Assembly: GCF_004571025.1 (NCBI RefSeq)
Contig: NZ_SPQT01000038.1
Location: forward strand, 21,242 to 85,241
DNA length: 64,000 nucleotides
Reading direction: 5' to 3'
Source of the DNA: Bradyrhizobium niftali
GTDB lineage: Bacteria > Pseudomonadota > Alphaproteobacteria > Rhizobiales > Xanthobacteraceae
Each line of letters begins with the position of its first letter. The first letter of the stretch is position 1. Under the pieces are notes generated by a model. That model did not search any database and was not told where the DNA came from. It was given only the letters and a program-made list of their open reading frames with translations. Of this stretch, positions 60,992 through 64,000 are shown one piece after another. A program made the translations under genes and the position numbers.

Positions 60992-62154
60992 GACGGGCGC
61001 CTTCCGATCGCAACGCCGGTGAAGGTTTGGTTCACATGCATGGAGCCGAACTGCTCCCCATAGGTATGAAAGCCGACGACCCGGTTCTGCCGGTACAGGT
61101 CGGACATGTCGCGGGCGAGCTGATGCTGCTCGGCGTCGAGCCGGCGAAGCAGGCACTCGAAGCCGATATAGAGCGAGACCTCTCCGATCTGGTCGCGGAT
61201 CTCGGTGAAGGTGTCGCAGGTCGAGCCGACCAGGCTGCGCGACGTCGCCGCCGTCAGCACCATGCCCTCGTCGATGGCGCAGAAGAAATGCAGGGAGCCG
61301 TCCGGTTCGACGCGCTGGATCGACCGCGCGTAATAGGCGCCGCCGACGCGCACCAGCACGGGGTGGGACGCGAAGGAGAACGGATCGAGCTTGGCGTCCA
61401 GGATCCCGACCATGCGCGAATATTCCTGGGCCGCAGGCTCCGCGTTCAGCTCCCTGACCGTTCGATTTTCGATGTCGGCTTCGGTGACCACCATCTTCTG
61501 CGGGCTCGGCTCGAAATTGTCGCACTTGAAAACGCGGAACGGCAGCGAGGTGTTCAACAGGATCAGGAGGGCGGCATTGGTGTGGGCCTTGCCGTCGCAG
61601 AACACCCAGGTCTTCTCGAAGCGCATCCCGTCGCCGGCGGACCCGCCGACGACAGGAATGTCGTCGAGCGAGGCATAGATCGCCGACATCACCGCCTCTT
61701 CGCGGCGGCACAGGCCGTCGATCAACACCAGGCCGAAGGGATTGCCGCGATCGACTTGCGGGGTGACCCGCAACAGCTCGTGCCGGAGCTCGCCGCCGAT
61801 CCTGCGGCCGTCCTCGACGCGGAAGCCGTCGAGGTTGAGAATGGGCCGCACCGCGGCCGAGAAGTCGGCACGGCTGAACGCCAGCGCCACGACGCTGTTC
61901 TCGTCCCAGCCGTCGGGCGCGAGCTCGCCCGCGGTCGTGCAACCGCAGACCTGGGTCTCGTCGAACTGCCGGGTGATCTCGGCGATGAAGTGATGAGGGT
62001 CGTAGCTGGGCGAGAGGAAGACCAGGATCAGCGCCAACTCGTCGGATGGGAGCTGGGCGGCGAGCTCGGCCACGGCTTCATCGACGCTCGCAGCCTTCGA
62101 TTTGGCAACGGCAACGCCAGACGCACCGCCAAACCGAAAATCGGTTTGCCCCAC
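60988..62154 (-). CDS. FIST-domain (FIST_N + FIST_C) signal-binding protein
   Basis: A GTG at 62154 with GAGGGAG upstream starts this 388-aa protein. It has the FIST_N domain (LALILVFLSPSYDPHHFIAE, VCGCTTAGELAPDG, DIPVVGGSAGDGMRF) and FIST_C domain (DPFSFASHPVLVRVGGAYYA, LYIGFECLLRRLDAEQ, GFHTYGEQFGSMHVNQTFTG). FIST domains are known as small-ligand-binding input modules, often next to kinases. It overlaps the hybrid kinase gene by 4 nt, so the two are made together and probably form one sensor. It is cytoplasmic. Confidence 0.9.
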   Translation of the reverse strand: MGQTDFRFGGASGVAVAKSKAASVDEAVAELAAQLPSDELALILVFLSPSYDPHHFIAEITRQFDETQVCGCTTAGELAPDGWDENSVVALAFSRADFSAAVRPILNLDGFRVEDGRRIGGELRHELLRVTPQVDRGNPFGLVLIDGLCRREEAVMSAIYASLDDIPVVGGSAGDGMRFEKTWVFCDGKAHTNAALLILLNTSLPFRVFKCDNFEPSPQKMVVTEADIENRTVRELNAEPAAQEYSRMVGILDAKLDPFSFASHPVLVRVGGAYYARSIQRVEPDGSLHFFCAIDEGMVLTAATSRSLVGSTCDTFTEIRDQIGEVSLYIGFECLLRRLDAEQHQLARDMSDLYRQNRVVGFHTYGEQFGSMHVNQTFTGVAIGRRPS

Positions 62155-62412
62155 TCCGTTTCTCCCTCGAGGACCAGCCTGGTCTAACGCCAAGTCTTCA
62201 AAGAATAAGGCGTTTTCCGGTTAGCCGCAACACGGCGCCCCTCGGCCCCGGCAAGGTTGGACGCGCCCTGGGGGCGAAACTCTCTCCACCCGCGGTGCAG
62301 GCCGGACGGATTTACCGCCCCTTGACGTTTCTGCCCTAATTTTCCGCACGCGTTCGGAAAGGGCTGCTTCCGGGCCGCGTGATCGTTGCAAGAACATAGG
62401 GTGGGGGTAGGA

Positions 62413-64000
62413 ATGTCCGGGCGTATCGCGTCGCCGTCTAAGCGCACCATATTTCCGACCCTCAGGTTCCGCGCCAAAATCATCCTGGGCTTTGCCGCAG
62501 TGCTGGTGATCTCCGCCGGCAGCATGGCTTTCGCCTATTTCGGCTTCGAGCGGGTGTCGTCCGGGGTCGGGTCCTACCGCACCAGCGTTTCCGAGGCCGA
62601 CCTCGCCCGCAACATCGACCGCGAGCTGCTCGCCTATCGTTCGTCCGCCCGGTACTTCGTCGTCACCGGCAAGGAGGATGATGCCAAGGCGGCGCTGGAT
62701 GCCGAGGCCGGCCTCAAGAACGCGATCGACCAGGCGATCAAGGGCGCCAAGCGGCCGGCGCGGCAGGAGAGTCTCAGCAAGCTCGCCAAGGAGTTCTCCA
62801 ACTTCTCGGCGACGTTTGCAAAGATCCTGCAAGCCAAGCGCGACAGCGCGCTCCTGGTCCAGAACCAGCTTCAGCGCAATGCCAACCTCCTGAAGTACAA
62901 GCTCGACGACATCGGCAACAACGCCTCCGACGCGGAGGCCCAGGCGATCGAGTTCGGCACCAAGCAGGTCAACGCCCAGTTCCAGACTGCGAGTGCCGCC
63001 GCGAGCAATTTCATCGTCAACTCCGACCAGGCGGTGGCGACAAGCGCGCTGGCGCGACTGAAGTTCGTCGAGAATTCGCTGGGCGCGATCTATTCCATGG
63101 ACGACAAGGTCGTCGCCGGCCTGAAGGATGCGAAGGCGCTGCTCGCGGCCTATCGCGATGCGCTGGAGAAGCTGATCGCCAACGCCAAGATGGTCGATGA
63201 TCTCGTGACCGAGATGAGCGGCTCGGCCGGCGCAATCCTGCAAGGAGCCACCGCCATGAAGGCGGACCTCGTCGCCGAACAGCAGCGGCTGGATTCCGAA
63301 TCGGAAGCGACCATCGGGCAGACCGAGCAACTGGTCCTCATGCTCGCCGTCGGCGGCACGCTGCTCGGCGCGGTTCTCGCCTTCCTGCTCGGCACCGGCA
63401 TCTCGCGCCCGATGATCGCGATGTGCAAGGCGATGCGCGAGCTCGCCTCGGGCAATTTCGACGTCGTGCTGCCGGGCCTCGGCCGCAAGGACGAGATCGG
63501 CGAGATGGCCGGCGCAGTCGAGGAGTTCAAGGTTCAGGCCGTCGCCAAGGCCGAGCGCGATGCTGCCGCCAGCGAAGCCCAGAGCCGGGAGCAGGCCGCC
63601 AGCCGCCGCTCCGAGCTGATCCGTTTTGCCGATGATTTCGAGAGCGCCGTCGGCGCCATCGTCTCCAACGTCTCCGCCTCGGCCGTGCAGCTCGAATCGG
63701 CAGCGTCCACGCTGACGCGCACCGCGGAGACCACCCAGAGCCTGTCGAGCCAGGTCGCCGGTGTGTCCGAGCAGGCGTCAAGCAACATGCAGTCGGTCGC
63801 CACCGCGACGGAAGAGCTCTCGGCTTCGGTCGAGGAGATCGGACGCCAGGTGCGCGATTCCAGCCGTATCGCCGAGGCCGCCGTGGTGCAGGCCAAGGAG
63901 ACCGACGGCCGCATCGGTAAGCTCTCGCATGCCGCCCAGCAGATCGGCGAAGTGGTCAAGCTCATCACCGCGATTGCCGAGCAGACCAATCTGCTGGCGC
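62413..64000 (+). CDS. Methyl-accepting chemotaxis protein, cut by the window edge
   Basis: The frame is open from the ATG at 62413 (GGTAGGA upstream) to the end of the window, so the C-terminus is missing. TM1 (IILGFAAVLVISAGSMAFAY), a helical periplasmic domain of about 270 residues, TM2 (LVLMLAVGGTLLGAVLAFLL), HAMP (RPMIAMCKAMRELASGNFDV, KDEIGEMAGAVEEFK) and the start of the signalling coiled-coil (LITAIAEQTNLLA) are visible. The ligand domain resembles a helical bimodular type; the signal is unknown. It is divergent from the FIST/kinase pair. Confidence 0.9.
   Translation, partial: MSGRIASPSKRTIFPTLRFRAKIILGFAAVLVISAGSMAFAYFGFERVSSGVGSYRTSVSEADLARNIDRELLAYRSSARYFVVTGKEDDAKAALDAEAGLKNAIDQAIKGAKRPARQESLSKLAKEFSNFSATFAKILQAKRDSALLVQNQLQRNANLLKYKLDDIGNNASDAEAQAIEFGTKQVNAQFQTASAAASNFIVNSDQAVATSALARLKFVENSLGAIYSMDDKVVAGLKDAKALLAAYRDALEKLIANAKMVDDLVTEMSGSAGAILQGATAMKADLVAEQQRLDSESEATIGQTEQLVLMLAVGGTLLGAVLAFLLGTGISRPMIAMCKAMRELASGNFDVVLPGLGRKDEIGEMAGAVEEFKVQAVAKAERDAAASEAQSREQAASRRSELIRFADDFESAVGAIVSNVSASAVQLESAASTLTRTAETTQSLSSQVAGVSEQASSNMQSVATATEELSASVEEIGRQVRDSSRIAEAAVVQAKETDGRIGKLSHAAQQIGEVVKLITAIAEQTNLLA

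Overview
The window is GC-rich, densely coded alphaproteobacterial DNA that looks like chromosome from a Bradyrhizobium-type soil bacterium (Nitrobacteraceae). I base this on codon bias, on several families of long palindromic intergenic repeats, and on the gene content: homogentisate catabolism, a form II CO-dehydrogenase-like enzyme, a PQQ alcohol dehydrogenase, Bug binding proteins and many chemoreceptors and cyclases. I saw no rRNA, tRNA, CRISPR array, intact insertion sequence or phage.

Layout. 0-9.4 kb: the end of a truncated gene, a serine-glyoxylate-type aminotransferase, a secreted nuclease-like protein, a large unknown protein, a caspase-fold protein with both catalytic residues replaced, an orphan HlyD-type adaptor, a 59-aa zinc-ribbon-like gene and a beta-propeller lactonase-like protein. 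9.5-22.8 kb: a 40-aa membrane ORF, a chemoreceptor, a decayed GMC oxidoreductase pseudogene, a divergent NmrA-type reductase/LysR pair, rpsU with a TTG start, a membrane GGDEF-EAL protein, a LysM protein and an LTXXQ-type (Spy/CpxP-like) protein. 23-35.3 kb: a membrane class III adenylate cyclase, an AsmA-like protein, a Crp-family regulator, an RND pump with its adaptor, an OmpA-like protein and a second caspase-fold protein with the same two substitutions, here fused to TPRs.

35.7-45.1 kb is an aromatic (tyrosine/homogentisate) catabolic region: a lactonase-like MBL enzyme; a TTG-start MarR regulator divergent from a FAD hydroxylase - DUF2783 - MBL-fold - hmgA - fahA operon; then an Lrp regulator divergent from hppD. 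HppD makes homogentisate, HmgA opens it and FahA performs the last cleavage; maleylacetoacetate isomerase is not in the window. 45.2-54.4 kb holds an alpha-methylacyl-CoA racemase-like gene, coxS-coxL-coxM (form II motif) ending in a strong UUCG terminator, a dienelactone-hydrolase/Bug pair with a divergent LysR, and coxG.

54.8-62.2 kb is the most coherent candidate system: a PQQ alcohol dehydrogenase with the lanthanide-type Asp-X-Asp signature; an intrinsic terminator; a single protein fusing an MxaJ/XoxJ-like binding domain to a c-type cytochrome; two tandem LuxR-type response regulators; and, converging on them, a FIST-domain sensor protein overlapping by 4 nt a soluble hybrid histidine kinase that has no sensor domain of its own. 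This looks like a locally encoded sensing, signalling and electron-transfer module. A chemoreceptor runs off the right edge.

Two cross-cutting signals stand out. CRP-type sites (TGTGA-N6-TCACA or one mismatch) lie upstream of three genes, one of them the Crp-family gene itself, in the same window as an adenylate cyclase. Long palindromic repeats sit within about 40 nt 3' of the stop codons of about ten genes.
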